A stretch of DNA of 64,000 bases, taken from the NCBI GenBank assembly GCA_963971305.1, contig OZ020305.1, forward strand, positions 9,767,001 to 9,831,000, given 5' to 3'. Both the position numbers and the translations under genes were made by a program. The notes under the pieces were generated by a model. It was not told where the DNA came from and did not search any database. It was given only the letters and a program-made list of their open reading frames with translations. This DNA is from Arcuatula senhousia (taxonomy: Eukaryota; Mollusca; Bivalvia; Mytilida; Mytilidae). Every line of letters begins with the position of its first letter. The first letter of the stretch is position 1. Below, piece by piece: positions 25,535-33,533 of the stretch.

Positions 25535-28500
25535 TAGTCGGGTCACTCCGTCCGTCCGTCTGTCCCGCTATGGGGTGCCTGTCTTGTGTAATCTGAATCT
25601 CAAAAACCAAACACTAGATCTTTCTGAAATTTTACACAGTGATTACAGATATATTGAAGATGTGCACCTCCCCTTTTGGGGTCATTTTATAATTTCGTTT
25701 AGAAATAAGGGGCCAAAAAAGCGACTTTTTAATTTTAGAAAATTTTTTGGCCCCTTATTTCTAAACGAAATTATAAAATGACCCCAAAAGGGGTCATTTT
25801 ATAATTTCGTTTAGAAATAAGGGGCCAAAAAAGCGACTTTTTAATTTTTTTCCACAATAACTTTTGTTCTGGTTGACCAAATGCTGTGAAACTTTAAAGT
25901 AATGTTACTTATCGTAAAAGGAAGGGTTGGGCTGATTTTGGGTGTCCCCCAATCGGAACTCATCGGCCTTTCTAAAGAAAAACCTCGGATGCACACGGTG
26001 AAATAATCCAAAAATAGTTCCCAAATGTGAATTATAACATCCGGAAACAAAAAGGCAGCATTTTTCCGGATAATGCAAAGGCAATGGTCCGGAAATTCAA
26101 CGTCCGTCTTTGTTTGAAGATTATAAGCGCCCTTGTTGCTATGGCGATAAATATACAAGTTTGAATATTCACTTTTATTAACTTTTTTACTGTTTTGACC
26201 AAAATGCCCAGCAATATAGCCAATTTTCAGTTAGTAAATTTAATAGAATAAGAAATATTTTCATGTAAGAAGAAATGAGACGCACATGAAAGAATTTACC
26301 AGGGACTACAAATTTGTGCATTTGCGACTTCCGGCAAATAATTTGAGTCGAAATTCTTCTTAGTGCATACGAGGTTATTTTTTAGTGTAGCGGAAATGGC
26401 CGAGTAGTTACGATTGGGGTGTCCCCTCTTTTTTTGTTACGAAATTTGAGGCCCAAAGGGGGCCAAAAAATCGCCTTTTTAAATTTTTTCCACAATAACT
26501 TTTGTTCTGGTTGACCAAATACTATGAAACTTTACAGTAATGTTACTTACCATAAAAGGAAGGGTTGGGCTGATTTTGGGTGTCCCCTCTTTTTTTGTTT
26601 AGAAACTAAGGGCCCTAAAGGGGCCAAAAAAGCAACTTTTTAATTTGTTTCCACATTAACTTGTTTTGGTTGACCAAATGCTATGAAACTTTACAGTAGT
26701 GTTACTCACCATAAATTAAAGGGTGGGGATGATTTTGGGGTCCTCTCTCTTTTTGTTTAGGAATGAGGGGCCCAAAAGGGGCAAAAATGTGACATTTTTA
26801 TGGCCCGACCACGTATGTGGATCGGACATATAGTTTTACCCTTGTCCGTACGTCCGTACGTCTGTACGTCCGTACGTCCATACGTCCGTCCGTAACACTT
26901 TGGTTAAGTTCTTGGTTAAGGTCCATTACTCGGATACTAGATGTTGGGGGTCAATGATATTTCACCACCAGATGGGTCTTGGGTAGGGCTACACCACCCA
27001 CTAGAAATTAGGTCACTGTGACCTATATTTTATGCATGAACGACTTCGGTTAAGTTCTTGGTTAAGGTCCATAACTTGGATAATAGATGTTGGGGGTCAA
27101 TGATATTTCACTACTAGATGTGTCTTAGGTAAGGTGACACCACCCAATAGAAATTAGGTCACTGTGACCTTTATTTTACGCATGAATGACTTTGGTTAAG
27201 TTCTTGGTTAAGGTCCATTACTCGGATACTAGATGTTAGGGGTCAATGATATTTCACCACTAGATGGGTCTTGGGTAGGGCTACACCACCCACTAGAAAT
27301 TAGGTCACTGTGACCTATATTTTATGCATGAATGACTTTGGTTAAGTTCTTGGTTAAGGTCCATATCTCAGATACTACATGTTGATGGTCATTGGTATTT
27401 CACCACTAGATGTGTCTTGGGTAACATGACACCACCCAATAAAAATTAGGTCACTGTGATCTATATTTTATGCATGAACGACTTCGGTTAAGTTCTTGGT
27501 TAAGGTCCATAACCTGGATACTAGATGTTGGGGGTCAATGATATTTCACCACTAGATGTGTCTTGGGTAAGGTGACACCATCCACTAGAAATGAGGTGAC
27601 TGTGACCTATAATTTATGCATGAATGACTTTGGTTAAGTTCTTGGTTAAGGTCCATATCTTGAATACTACATTTTAGGGGTCAATAATATTTCACGTATC
27701 CCAAGTAATACACATTGAGGTTCAATGATATTTCAAGAACGGGAGGGCCATCCTGTGGCTCATAGACACATTTTCTAGTTTATTTATGGTCCGAATTAGA
27801 ATTTTTTTTTTACAAGTTAATTTTGGTCATATATAGGATACAAAATGAAGGATACAATTTTTTCTTGACCCACCATTTCTGTTAAGCAATAAGGGGACCA
27901 AAAGGGAAAAAAAAATAGAAGCTATTTTTTGTCTATTTTTCCAATATTGGGTGGCATGTGACAAATATGCTTTGTAAGTCCACCATAGGATGCAAGTGTC
28001 AAAATATTTTGACTGTCCATATTGGGCCTAGAACGTACAGGGTTCAACATTTTGCCATGCGACGCAGGGCCAGACATCGATTGGTCTTGTTTCGTTTAGA
28101 AATTAGGGGCCCTAAAGGGACCAAAAAAGTGACTTTTTTATTTGTTTCCATAATAACTTTTGTTCTGGTTGACCAAATGCTAAGAAACTTTACTGTAATG
28201 TTACTTACCATAAAAGGAAGGGTTGGGCTGATTTTGCGTGTCCCCTCTCTTTTCGTTTAGACAAAAGGGGCCCAAAAGGGGCAAAAAAAGTGACTTTTTA
28301 AATTTTTTCCACAATAACTTTTGTTCTGGTTGACTGAATGCTATGAAACTTTACAGTAATGTTCCTTACCATAAAAGGAAGGGCTGGGCTGATTTTGGGT
28401 GTACCCTCTTTTTTCGTTTAGAAACTAAGGGCCCTAAAGGGGCCAAAAAAGTGACTTTTTAACTTTTTTCCACAATAACTTTTGTTCTGGTTGACGGAAT

Positions 28501-29824
28501 GCTATGAAACTTTACAGTAATGTTACTTACCATAAAAGGAAGGGTTGGGCTGATTTTGGGTGTCCCCTCTTTTTTCGTTTAGAAACTAAGGGCCCTAAAG
28601 GGGCCAAAAAAGCAACTTTTTAATTTGTTTCCACAATAACTTGTTTTGGTAGACCAAATGCTATGAAACTTTACAGTAGTGTAACTCACCATAAACTAAA
28701 GGATGGGGATGATTTTGGATGTTCCCTCTCTTTTTGTTTAGGAAAGAGGGGCCCAAAGGGGGCAAAAATGTGACAATTTTTATTTATGGTCCGATTAAGA
28801 ATTTTTTTTTTTACAAGCTAATTTTGGTCATATATTGGATACAAAATGGAGGATATAATTTTTTCTTGACCCACCTTTTCTGATTAGATGTAAGGGGTCC
28901 AAAAGGGAAAAAAATTAGAAACTATTTTTTGTCTATTTTTACAATATTGGGTGGCATGTGACAAATATGCTTTGTAAGTCCACCATAGGATGCAAGTGTC
29001 AAAATATTTTGACTGTCCATATTGGGCCTAGAATGTACAGGGTTCAACGTTTTGCTGTGCGACGCAGGACCAGACATCGATTGGTCTTGTTTAACCCCTA
29101 CCCTAAAGTTTTTGTGAGCATTTTCCATCAAGCACTGTTAAAGTCACAAAGCTGCCCCCATAGACTCAAGGTAAAAAAAATATATAAAAAATAATTTCCT
29201 ACCTACCGACCCTACTTTTTGTCAGCATTTGACAGTAAACACACATACTTTTTTGTTTGGCCTAATTGAAGTTTTGCCACTTTATAGATTTTTTAAGTTT
29301 GACAATGATGAAAATTTCTGGTCTAAGAAAGATAAATCATTTCTTTCTCTCTATATATATATAGTGAATGTATAGTTTATATACAAATATAATTTTTTAT
29401 CGATGAATATCTTGGCGGGACCATTTAATGTCCTGTTAGATGCCCTATTTTTACTCTGTGTGTTATTATGTATGAGTGCTAACCAGTCTTTCCTGTTTTT
29501 CCTAGCATTATACATGTAGTTTAACAAAATTCTTATTCAGAAGGAGGTTGCTACAACCTATCAGTTACATGTAAACATTTTTTAAGTCTATGCATATATG
29601 AATTTCACTGAATTTAACCTTATTCATTTTGTATTATTTGCAGAGGTGTTGGTGGTATCCCTATGCATTTGAGAATAAGTTTAGAAAATGGACTTTATAT
29701 CCTTGGAGAGAATAGCAAGCCGTTTCCTACCGTGCCAGAAATGATCGACCACTACACCCAACATGAACTTCCTGTACTTAAGGCGGACAGGATTAAACTC
29801 CTGCATCCCATACCAAGACAGTGA
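11439..29824 (+). CDS. SHB-like: SHB/SHD/SHE/SHF-type SH2 adaptor protein, 5' partial (five exons)
   Basis: Exons are 11439-11556, 21632-22552, 23484-23571, 24579-24698 and 29644-29824. All junctions have GT/AG sites and agree in phase, giving 475 codons and a stop. The C-terminus is a full SH2 domain over the last three exons: FYHGKIGRRQAEQLL, GSYLVRRSE (the phosphotyrosine-binding FLVR-type motif with its Arg), FSLTLK, and PFPTVPEMIDHYTQHELPV. The large exon is rich in candidate tyrosine docking motifs (YADPYE, YEDPWD twice, YEEPV, YEEAWD) and has a proline run PAPPPP. Vertebrate SHB-family proteins share this plan: a disordered tyrosine-motif region plus a C-terminal SH2, acting as cytoplasmic adaptors downstream of receptor tyrosine kinases. 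The N-terminus is not in the window or not recognisable. Which vertebrate paralogue is closest cannot be decided here. Confidence 0.88.
11604..12140 (+). repeat. Direct duplication of about 115-120 bp, 412 bp apart
   Basis: 11604-11722 and 12016-12140 share the words TTATGAAAGGATATGGAGTAAA, ATGAGACCACAACACATAT and GTATGGCCATTT. The second copy has a small insertion (CTTGAA). Both lie in the intron after exon 11439-11556. This is a local duplication, or two copies of a small dispersed repeat. Confidence 0.8.
12311..12513. mobile_element. Small MITE with GGGGGGTAGGACC-type inverted ends
   Basis: The left end TGAGGGGGGGGGGGTAGG and right end CCTACCCCCCCTC are inverted relatives. ACTAA occurs directly on each side (12306-12310 and 12514-12518), a likely 5-bp target duplication. 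The interior repeats CGGGATTCCGGGAT-like words. No open frame of note. Confidence 0.65.
13120..13500. repeat. Dispersed CTCCCG-word repeat
   Basis: Repeated blocks ATCTCCCGACTTTTTG, ATCTCCCGCTTTTT and ATCTCCAGC occur at about 13122-13205 and 13434-13490. They flank about 230 bp of AT-rich sequence in direct orientation. It starts with a small palindrome TCTCCCGCCGGGAGA. It could be a non-autonomous element; no terminal repeats or target duplication were established. Confidence 0.4.
13599..13829 (+). other. Orphan open frame with protein-like composition
   Basis: The frame is open from just after a TAG (13596-13598) to TAA at 13827-13829. It encodes a hydrophilic, proline- and aromatic-containing peptide (FTFRDWSQETMLYSPFEG, KNGRPLYKPYKHLRPLF, FSNEELTQINVGPF) that looks more protein-like than the surrounding low-complexity frames. 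TTCATTAG just upstream could be an acceptor, but the phase does not fit exon 11439-11556. No initiator ATG lies near its start and no donor follows. It may be a terminal exon of an unseen transcript, a processed fragment of a gene, or chance. No family was recognised. Confidence 0.3.
15713..15894 (+). repeat. Fragment of a dispersed repeat (GTTGGGCCCAAAAA type)
   Basis: It shares blocks with about 35640-35850: GTTGGGCCCAAAAA, GCCTGTCTTAAGCCAGGA (here TGCCTAAGCCAGGATTC), AAAGCTT and TTTGAATCATATG. The arrangement suggests two decayed copies of one element, possibly a retroelement tail. The 15.9-kb palindrome-bearing element abuts or interrupts it at 15895. Confidence 0.5.
15895..16938. mobile_element. 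Inverted-repeat element with CpG-rich 18-bp palindromes
   Basis: The left end TTGTTCCAGACCGTA and right end TACGGTCTGGAACAA are inverted repeats. Both termini (15900-16000 and 16795-16935) carry two perfect copies of the palindrome GACCGTACGCGTACGGTC, at 15920-15937, 15978-15995, 16849-16866 and 16896-16913. Related half-sites (CCTGTACGGTC, CTCGTACGGTC) lie between them. The roughly 800-bp interior is AT-rich and non-coding. Size and structure suggest a non-autonomous DNA transposon; no clear target duplication was found. Confidence 0.7.
17549..18855. mobile_element. Mutator-like element with long inverted repeats and 9-bp target duplication
   Basis: TTAATTATA lies directly on each side (17540-17548 and 18856-18864). 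The ends GGCACAGGATACGGTTACGG and its reverse complement open inverted repeats of about 160-170 bp (17549-17715 and 18695-18855), full of CCGTAACAATAAG words that also pair within each arm. Long inverted repeats with a 9-bp duplication fit Mutator-like foldback elements. The interior has no transposase frame and contains a second inverted-repeat element, so this is non-autonomous. Confidence 0.8.
17869..18283. mobile_element. Inverted-repeat element nested in the Mutator-like element
   Basis: Left arm words CCCTCTTTTCAG, TTTACATAGGTTATCTCCCA and GTTATCTAACTTT are mirrored on the right by AAAGTTAGATAAC, TGGGAGATAACCTATGTTAA and CTGAAAGGAGGG. The arms are about 55 bp, imperfect, around an AT-rich centre. 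It lies centrally inside 17549-18855, so it is either a later insertion or an inner part of the same element. Confidence 0.7.
19650..19793. mobile_element. Palindromic 144-bp MITE with GGCGGATCCAG ends
   Basis: It starts GGCGGATCCAG and ends CTGGATCCGCC, an 11-bp perfect inverted repeat. Inside are GGGGGGCCCGGGCCCCCC and two GGGCCCCCTCTT blocks, very GC-rich against an AT-rich background. No open frame. No target duplication was identified. Confidence 0.75.
20097..20792 (+). mobile_element. Truncated family A copy, interrupted by a family E element
   Basis: 20097-20318 matches the last part of the family A core (GCATATTGTTAAGCACATC, GTCAGATGACCCC). It resumes after the family E insertion and ends with GGTGAGCAATTCAGGCTCCT, GGGAGCCTCTTG and a T, the family A 3' end. 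The 5' end and most core units are missing. Confidence 0.75.
20319..20722 (+). mobile_element. HINE-like element, family E, inserted in family A
   Basis: Its sequence runs parallel to 33155-33533: GGTATTATGTTATACCCTCA, a CTGTCCATCTGTCC microsatellite, GATGATCCAAAAATTATTAT, then GTGGCGGGGTAT followed by a 9-bp-stem hairpin (CATTTAATG, loop TCC, CATTAGATG). The 5' terminal repeat is decayed to CCCTCCCCCCACACACACG. It ends near GATGCCCTATTTTT. Confidence 0.7.
21632..22552 (+). CDS. SHB-like: SH2 adaptor, large exon with tyrosine docking motifs
   Basis: The acceptor TCTTTCAG ends at 21631 and the donor TTCAG|GTATG follows 22552. It has 921 bases in one frame, completing the split codon of the previous exon. 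The product is hydrophilic and probably disordered, with YEDPWDS, YEEPV, YEEAWDLK, YEDPWDVK and DYDHT motifs and a PAPPPP proline run. An in-frame ATG lies just 5' of the acceptor at 21601, but the acceptor, the phase match and the upstream exon argue that the exon starts at 21632. Confidence 0.9.
23165..23390 (+). repeat. 5' fragment of a further hairpin-ended repeat family
   Basis: It begins TTATACCTTGAAAAAC and has a GGGGGTATG...AGTAACCCCC hairpin-like pair, then CTGTCTTTTGTCTGTCC, then text resembling the E-family core (GATTTTGCTGAAACTTTAGA). It has the same 5' layout as the other families but no recognised 3' end. Confidence 0.4.
23484..23571 (+). CDS. SHB-like: SH2 adaptor, linker exon before the SH2 domain
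   Basis: The acceptor is TTCCAG and the donor CAACA|GTACGT. The 88-bp exon encodes GNSPSLRRVSDANKVV followed by INPDMPLDIQ. The last part matches the short MPLE-type segment that precedes the SH2 domain in SHB-family proteins. Confidence 0.85.
23870..24522 (-). mobile_element. Family B HINE-like element, truncated, minus orientation
   Basis: The right end reads on the minus strand TAGCTCACCTGGCCC, AAA, GGGTCATGTGAGC, the 5' hairpin of the A/B superfamily, preceded by a T run. Leftward are decayed units with GAGCTTAATGAGCTGAA, TTTAAGCAAGCAACAGC and GGTTTTCATT words, as in 57888-59556. No CAAGAGGCTCC terminus is seen, so the 3' end is lost. It lies in the intron just before exon 24579-24698. 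Confidence 0.7.
24579..24698 (+). CDS. SHB-like: SH2 adaptor, N-terminal half of the SH2 domain
   Basis: The acceptor is TTTCCACAG and the donor CTCAA|GTAAGTT, over 120 bp. It encodes FYHGKIGRRQAEQLLLIH, EGSYLVRRSETQ and NVFSLTLK. The Arg of YLVRRS is the expected phosphotyrosine-binding residue of SH2 domains, and the FYHG start is typical. Confidence 0.93.
25743..25832. repeat. Perfect 90-bp palindrome, 43-bp arms with AAAA spacer
   Basis: 25743-25785 and 25790-25832 are exact reverse complements around AAAA (25786-25789). The same text occurs a third time, direct, at about 25674-25722. The order is therefore direct, inverted, direct. This arrangement suggests a template-switch event inside one family C core unit, or an assembly or cloning artefact. 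Confidence 0.9.
25950..26416. mobile_element. Mutator-like MITE with 10-bp target duplication
   Basis: GGGTGTCCCC is found directly at 25940-25949 and 26417-26426, and it is normal family C core text. The ends CAATCGGAACTCATCGGCC and GGCCGAGTAGTTACGATTG are imperfect inverted repeats. Size is 467 bp, with no transposase. A 9-11 bp duplication points to a Mutator-type transposase supplied in trans (inference). Confidence 0.8.
26799..27778 (+). mobile_element. HINE/Helitron-like element, family D
   Basis: The 5' end TATGGCCCGACCAC, GTAT, GTGGATCGGAC is a hairpin, followed by GTCCGTACGTCCGTACGTC. Core units of about 145 bp repeat about five or six times (GGTTAAGTTCTTGGTTAAGG, GGTCACTGTGACCT, TTTATGCATGAA). 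Near the 3' end GGGCCAT (27745-27751) mirrors ATGGCCC at the start. A short TGTG/CACA hairpin follows and the terminus is CTAG followed by T, a CTRR-type Helitron end. The outer family C copy at 28770-28800 gives the uninterrupted site (GACAATTTTTATTTATGG), so this inserted between T residues. Confidence 0.75.
29644..29824 (+). CDS. SHB-like: SH2 adaptor, C-terminal half of the SH2 domain and stop
   Basis: The acceptor is TTATTTGCAG and the TGA stop is at 29822-29824. It encodes GIPMHLRISLENGLYILGEN, then PFPTVPEMIDHYTQHELPVL and a short end KLLHPIPRQ. The order matches the second half of SHB-family SH2 domains, which also end within a few residues of the domain. The intron just upstream (24699-29643) is almost entirely nested repeats. 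Confidence 0.93.
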
Positions 29825-31047
29825 AATCAGTGTTAAAGAAGCTTATATTGCATCCAATTCCAAGACAGTGAAATCAGTGTTAACGAAGCTTATATCAAAA
29901 TCTTATTCCTGCCTGTGATTATATGCTTGAGGCTCCCGCAGGTTCCAAAGCATCCTGTGACAAAGTCTTTTTGGGGGTGACCTTCAAACCTCTATTAGGT
30001 TTAAAATGACTTACCTTGAAAATTTGATATAACGACCTGTGACTTCAGTGAAAATATGCCTAAAAAAGGACATATAATGTTTTTTTATAACTGAGGCTGT
30101 ACCCTGTGGGAGCCTCATACGTTGTTTATGTCTGATATGACAGTGCTTTAAGTTTAAAATGTTTGTTACAGATTTATTTTTGTATTTTTATGATGGTAAT
30201 CATAATTTTGTTTTTAATGACAATTTTAGGGGATGGCTTTTTTATTGTTCATCAAGATATTTTTCATCCATGAATTTTAACATAATTTGTGCTCATATTT
30301 ATAGTAGTAAATACTGATATTATATTTAGTTTTAAAACATACAATTTTATCCATCTATGTCATAGTGTCCTGAGTGCACAAATATATCTTATTAAAACTG
30401 TGGGGAGCAGATTGAGAGGAGGGACAGGAGTGTGAGGGATAACAGGGGAGGGGTGCAAGAGTCACAAGGGGGCAGGGTGGATGTCTTTAAAAAGGAAAAA
30501 AGGAAAGCAGGAAATGAAGACCCCTCTTGTCTTCTCATTTTAAATCTTATGAACGAATTCTTTGAAGTTGGCGCTGTGAATAGTTTCAAAGTACACAGGC
30601 AAAATGTTGCCTGCATTTAACGTGCGTCTGGCGTGCGTTAAACGCATGTCATCTGACGCATATTAAATTGGCGTTTCTAACCGCGTACGTCTGACGCACA
30701 GTAAAAATTTATCTTGGCAATATTTTTATTTCATAATAAAACACACTAAATAAATAACTACTAACTTCATACATTTTAGGAAACTATATGTCTGACATAT
30801 GGTAAACGTACGTTTAATGCACGTTTTAACAACGTACGTCTGACATATGTTTTTGCAATAATTTGATATACGTTTACCGTACAGCGGTTAGAAACGCATG
30901 TTTAACGTACGTTTATGCACTACGTCAGACGCACATTTTTATTAATGTACGTCAGACGTATGTCTAAATTTTGCCTGTGTAATATTCTTTTGTATTTTAA
31001 AGGCTCTTTATCTTCATGCTATATCTTTAATGTGAGATGGCAATAAA
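29825..31047 (+). other. Probable 3' UTR of the SH2 adaptor gene
   Basis: AT-rich non-coding sequence follows the stop codon. A canonical AATAAA lies at 31042-31047 and is the best polyadenylation signal candidate; a second AAATAAAAG lies near 31587. A 386-bp inverted-repeat element sits inside (30594-30979), and a direct repeat (CCAAGACAGTGAAATCAGTG) occurs just after the stop. The UTR end is inferred, not shown. Confidence 0.5.
30594..30979. mobile_element. TA-flanked MITE in the 3' UTR of the SH2 adaptor gene
   Basis: CACAGGCAAAAT begins and ATTTTGCCTGTG ends the element, with TA on each side (30592-30593 and 30980-30981), as for Tc1/mariner-type MITEs. The interior is made of ACGTACGT/CTGACGCA-type words in both orientations (AACGTGCGTCTGGCG, CGTACGTCTGACG, ACGTCAGACG) and could fold strongly. 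No open frame. Confidence 0.75.
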
Positions 31048-33154
31048 ATTGATGTTTCTTTTTCAAAAAGCGACTGCTTCATGAAGTGTATATTTTGAAA
31101 TTTTCTCTTGAAAATTTAAGCATATTTTTATGGCCCTCCTACAAAAATTGGAACCATTTGTCTGTATGTCCCAAATTAGGTTTACTTTCAGGTTGAATTA
31201 ACTTTGATATGTTGGGAGGTTGGGCTTTATGTCTTTGGGCAAAGAAAAGAGATATATTTTCCTGAATAACCTTACAAATTGTCACAGCAGCATTTTGTAC
31301 ATCCAAATTTATATTTTTTCTTATTCCATTTTATTTTGTATAAACTAAATTACATGTACATGTATGCTTCTTATGATAACCTTGACATTTTTAATTGGTT
31401 GTTATTGAGATTTGTACAATCACTGTTTTATGCTTAACGAGATTACTCATACCCTTAAAGAATGTGACACTTCATTTGTAAGGAAGAGGTGCTTGAAAAA
31501 TTTGATATTATATACATGTAATATTGACATGATTTAATTTGGTTTATACAAGTTTAGAATATTTTTTTTGAAAATGAAAAGTTAAATAAAAGATATATTT
31601 AAAAGTGAATGTTTTCACTTAAAATTAAGGATATAAAACTGTTGATTTTAAAATTTAACTTTCCTTAATGTTAAAGTATCTGTTTGGGCATGAAAACCAA
31701 TTAGCTTTAGAAAGGTTTAGGTTTATTCAGTGATTGGTTTAGACTGGTTTCATTATACATGTATTTTATTTTGACTAATTAAAAAGTAAAACCACACTAA
31801 ATCAAGAAGTACTAGAAAAACAGTTTATAATCATACTTTTTTCTACTTGAAACATTGTTCAATACCTTCAATAACATAATCAAAAAGTATTGCTCATCAA
31901 ATTCATTCTCTCATCATAAGAATGGGTCCATTTTTTATAGGAATAAATTCAATATATGTGTGCTAAGGCAGAGAACACAACACTATTGCCAAAATACATT
32001 TTATAGTTTTTTTATCATATTGTATTTTTTATCTGAGAAAATTGAAATCATTGAATAGATACTCAGTGTTTGTCTCTTTTCTGGACTGTTTCCTGTTGTT
32101 AGGAAGTCAGGTAACCAGAAATTATTTGTGTAAAATCACATTAAACATCTAGAGCTTTGTTCTAAAATATGTATGTTGATTTGATACATACAGTGTGCAT
32201 GTTTTCACAAAAATAAGAATATTTTTTCTGTTTCATTTGTGCCATAAAATTCACATCTTGTCAAATATTTTTTCTTTAGATATATTATATAAGCATATTC
32301 ATATCTGTTTATAACTTAAATAATTCCTTCCATAACTTTTCCCCATGTAATGTGGTTAGTGAGAATTTATTCTAATCAGTTAAATTAACATATTTAGAGG
32401 GCAACTTTATAGGTGCTTTATTTTACTAACAGTGGATAGATGTCACATAACTTTCATTAATTTTTGCTATACATTTGTTTACAAAAAATGGAATAAAACA
32501 CCATTTTCTATTGAAAGAAATAGAATTGTTTTCAATTATGATCTTCAAACATATTTTTAAACCCACTCACAACTTTTATGTGATACTCTCCACTTGTTTG
32601 GTGTCCATTCATCAGAATGTCTGTCTGTCTGTCTCTATCTCCCACAACTGTTTTTCAAGGAATGTGAATAAATCAACGGAACTGTATAGTGCAGTAAATG
32701 AAGGTCAAGTAATTATATAAAAAAAACCAAACAATAAATTTTACCAAAGAAGGATAATTCAATTTGACTTTTTATTTTTTAATAACAAAGATTGATTTAT
32801 TTGAACTTGTAAATTACTTTCCTCAAGTTGTTAAACATAGAAGGGTATCATTAAAGTCCCATTAGATGTCATATTTTTCTTTCATTATTATTACAACTCA
32901 CTGCATAAATATCAATAATGATTGTAATCGAGCAATAAGTATTTTATATTTTGTATATTTTTTCAGAGATGTATATACTGTTATGAAGTTATGAATTGTT
33001 AAGAATTTTATGTATCAGCATTGAGCTAAAAAAAAAACATGTATCAGCATTCAACTGAAGATTGAATTTGTGATATAAAACTGTACCAAATGACAAATTG
33101 TTTTTTTTTTTTCTGTTAGTCCTTATTTAAGGATGACCATTCCTGAACTCTTTT
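31048..33154. other. Intergenic AT-rich DNA
   Basis: No exon or clear element was recognised. A fragment near 32840-32880 (GTCCCATTAGATGTCATATT) resembles the family E 3' end. The remainder is low-complexity AT-rich sequence. Confidence 0.5.
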
Positions 33155-33533
33155 TATACCCCGCCACAGGAAGTGGCAAGGTATTATGTTATACCCTCAC
33201 CTTCTTTCAGTGTCTGTCTGTCCGCCCCCCAAAGGTTTCCGAATGATAACTTGAAAACACGTCAAAGGGTTTGAATGATATTTTGCACAGCTGTTGAGTA
33301 CAATAAAATACAGGTCAAGTTCAATTTTCAGAATGATCCGAAAAACATTATTGAAGATTTGCCACGTTGTAAATTTTCCAAATTTGAAAATGATGAAATT
33401 TTCTTGTCTAAGAAAGATAACTCATTTCTTTCTCTATTTAGATGTATAGTATATACAGTATAGTATACAAATATATTTAACTATTGATGAATATCGTGGC
33501 GGGGTTTCATTCAATGTCCCATTACATGCCCTT
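33155..33533 (+). mobile_element. HINE-like element, family E, best copy
   Basis: The 5' end TATACCCCGCCAC, AGGAA, GTGGC contains a hairpin. The microsatellite is GTGTCTGTCTGTCCGCC. ACCCCGCCAC (33158-33167) is mirrored exactly by GTGGCGGGGT (33496-33505). The 3' part has a decayed hairpin CATTCAATG/CATTACATG and ends near GCCCTTCTTTTT. At about 380 bp it is short and has a single core unit. Confidence 0.7.

Larger units (their letters stand above)
25500..28089 (+). mobile_element. HINE-like element, family C, inner copy
   Basis: The same 5' hairpin starts at 25500 and the same 3' end (GCGACGCAGGGCCAGACATC, TTGGTCTTG) stops at 28089. The outer copy reads CCCCTCTTT before and TTTCGTTTAG after, which joined give the normal core-unit text CCCCTCTTTTTTCGTTTAG seen at 28563-28580. 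The insertion is therefore exact, between T residues, with no target duplication. It carries element insertions at 25950-26416 and 26799-27778. Confidence 0.75.
25155..29089 (+). mobile_element. HINE-like element, family C, outer copy (interrupted)
   Basis: The 5' end TTACCTGCGTCGCC, AAA, GGCGAAAGCAGG forms a hairpin, then a CTCCGTCCGTCC microsatellite. Core units of about 150 bp (CTTTTGTTCTGGTTGACCAA, AGGAAGGGTTGGGCTGATTT, CGTTTAGAAA) follow. The 3' end has GCGACGCAGG, the exact reverse complement of CCTGCGTCGC near the 5' end. Then come the hairpin GACCA...TGGTC and terminal CTTG followed by T. A second complete family C copy sits inside at 25500-28089. Confidence 0.75.
25113..29253. mobile_element. 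Inverted-repeat element inserted in family E and itself interrupted
   Basis: 25113-25136 and 29230-29253 are 24-bp inverted repeats differing at one position (left end begins AAAAAGTAGGTGTGTTTAC). Just outside, GGCC occurs on both sides. Its own sequence is short (about 25113-25154 and 29090-29253). The 25155-29089 interval is taken up by nested family C copies. Confidence 0.6.
24890..29465 (+). mobile_element. Family E element split by a 4.1-kb nested insertion
   Basis: The left part 24890-25112 (TATACCCTGACGCATGAAAT, TTAGGTATTATGTTCTACCC, CCGTCTGTCCGTACC, TGATATTTTGCACAGCTGTT) and the right part 29254-29465 (GAAGTTTTGCCACTTTATAG, ATCTTGGCGGGACCATTTAA, GATGCCCTATTTTT) together recreate one family E copy in the same order as 33155-33533. 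Everything between is later insertion. Confidence 0.7.
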
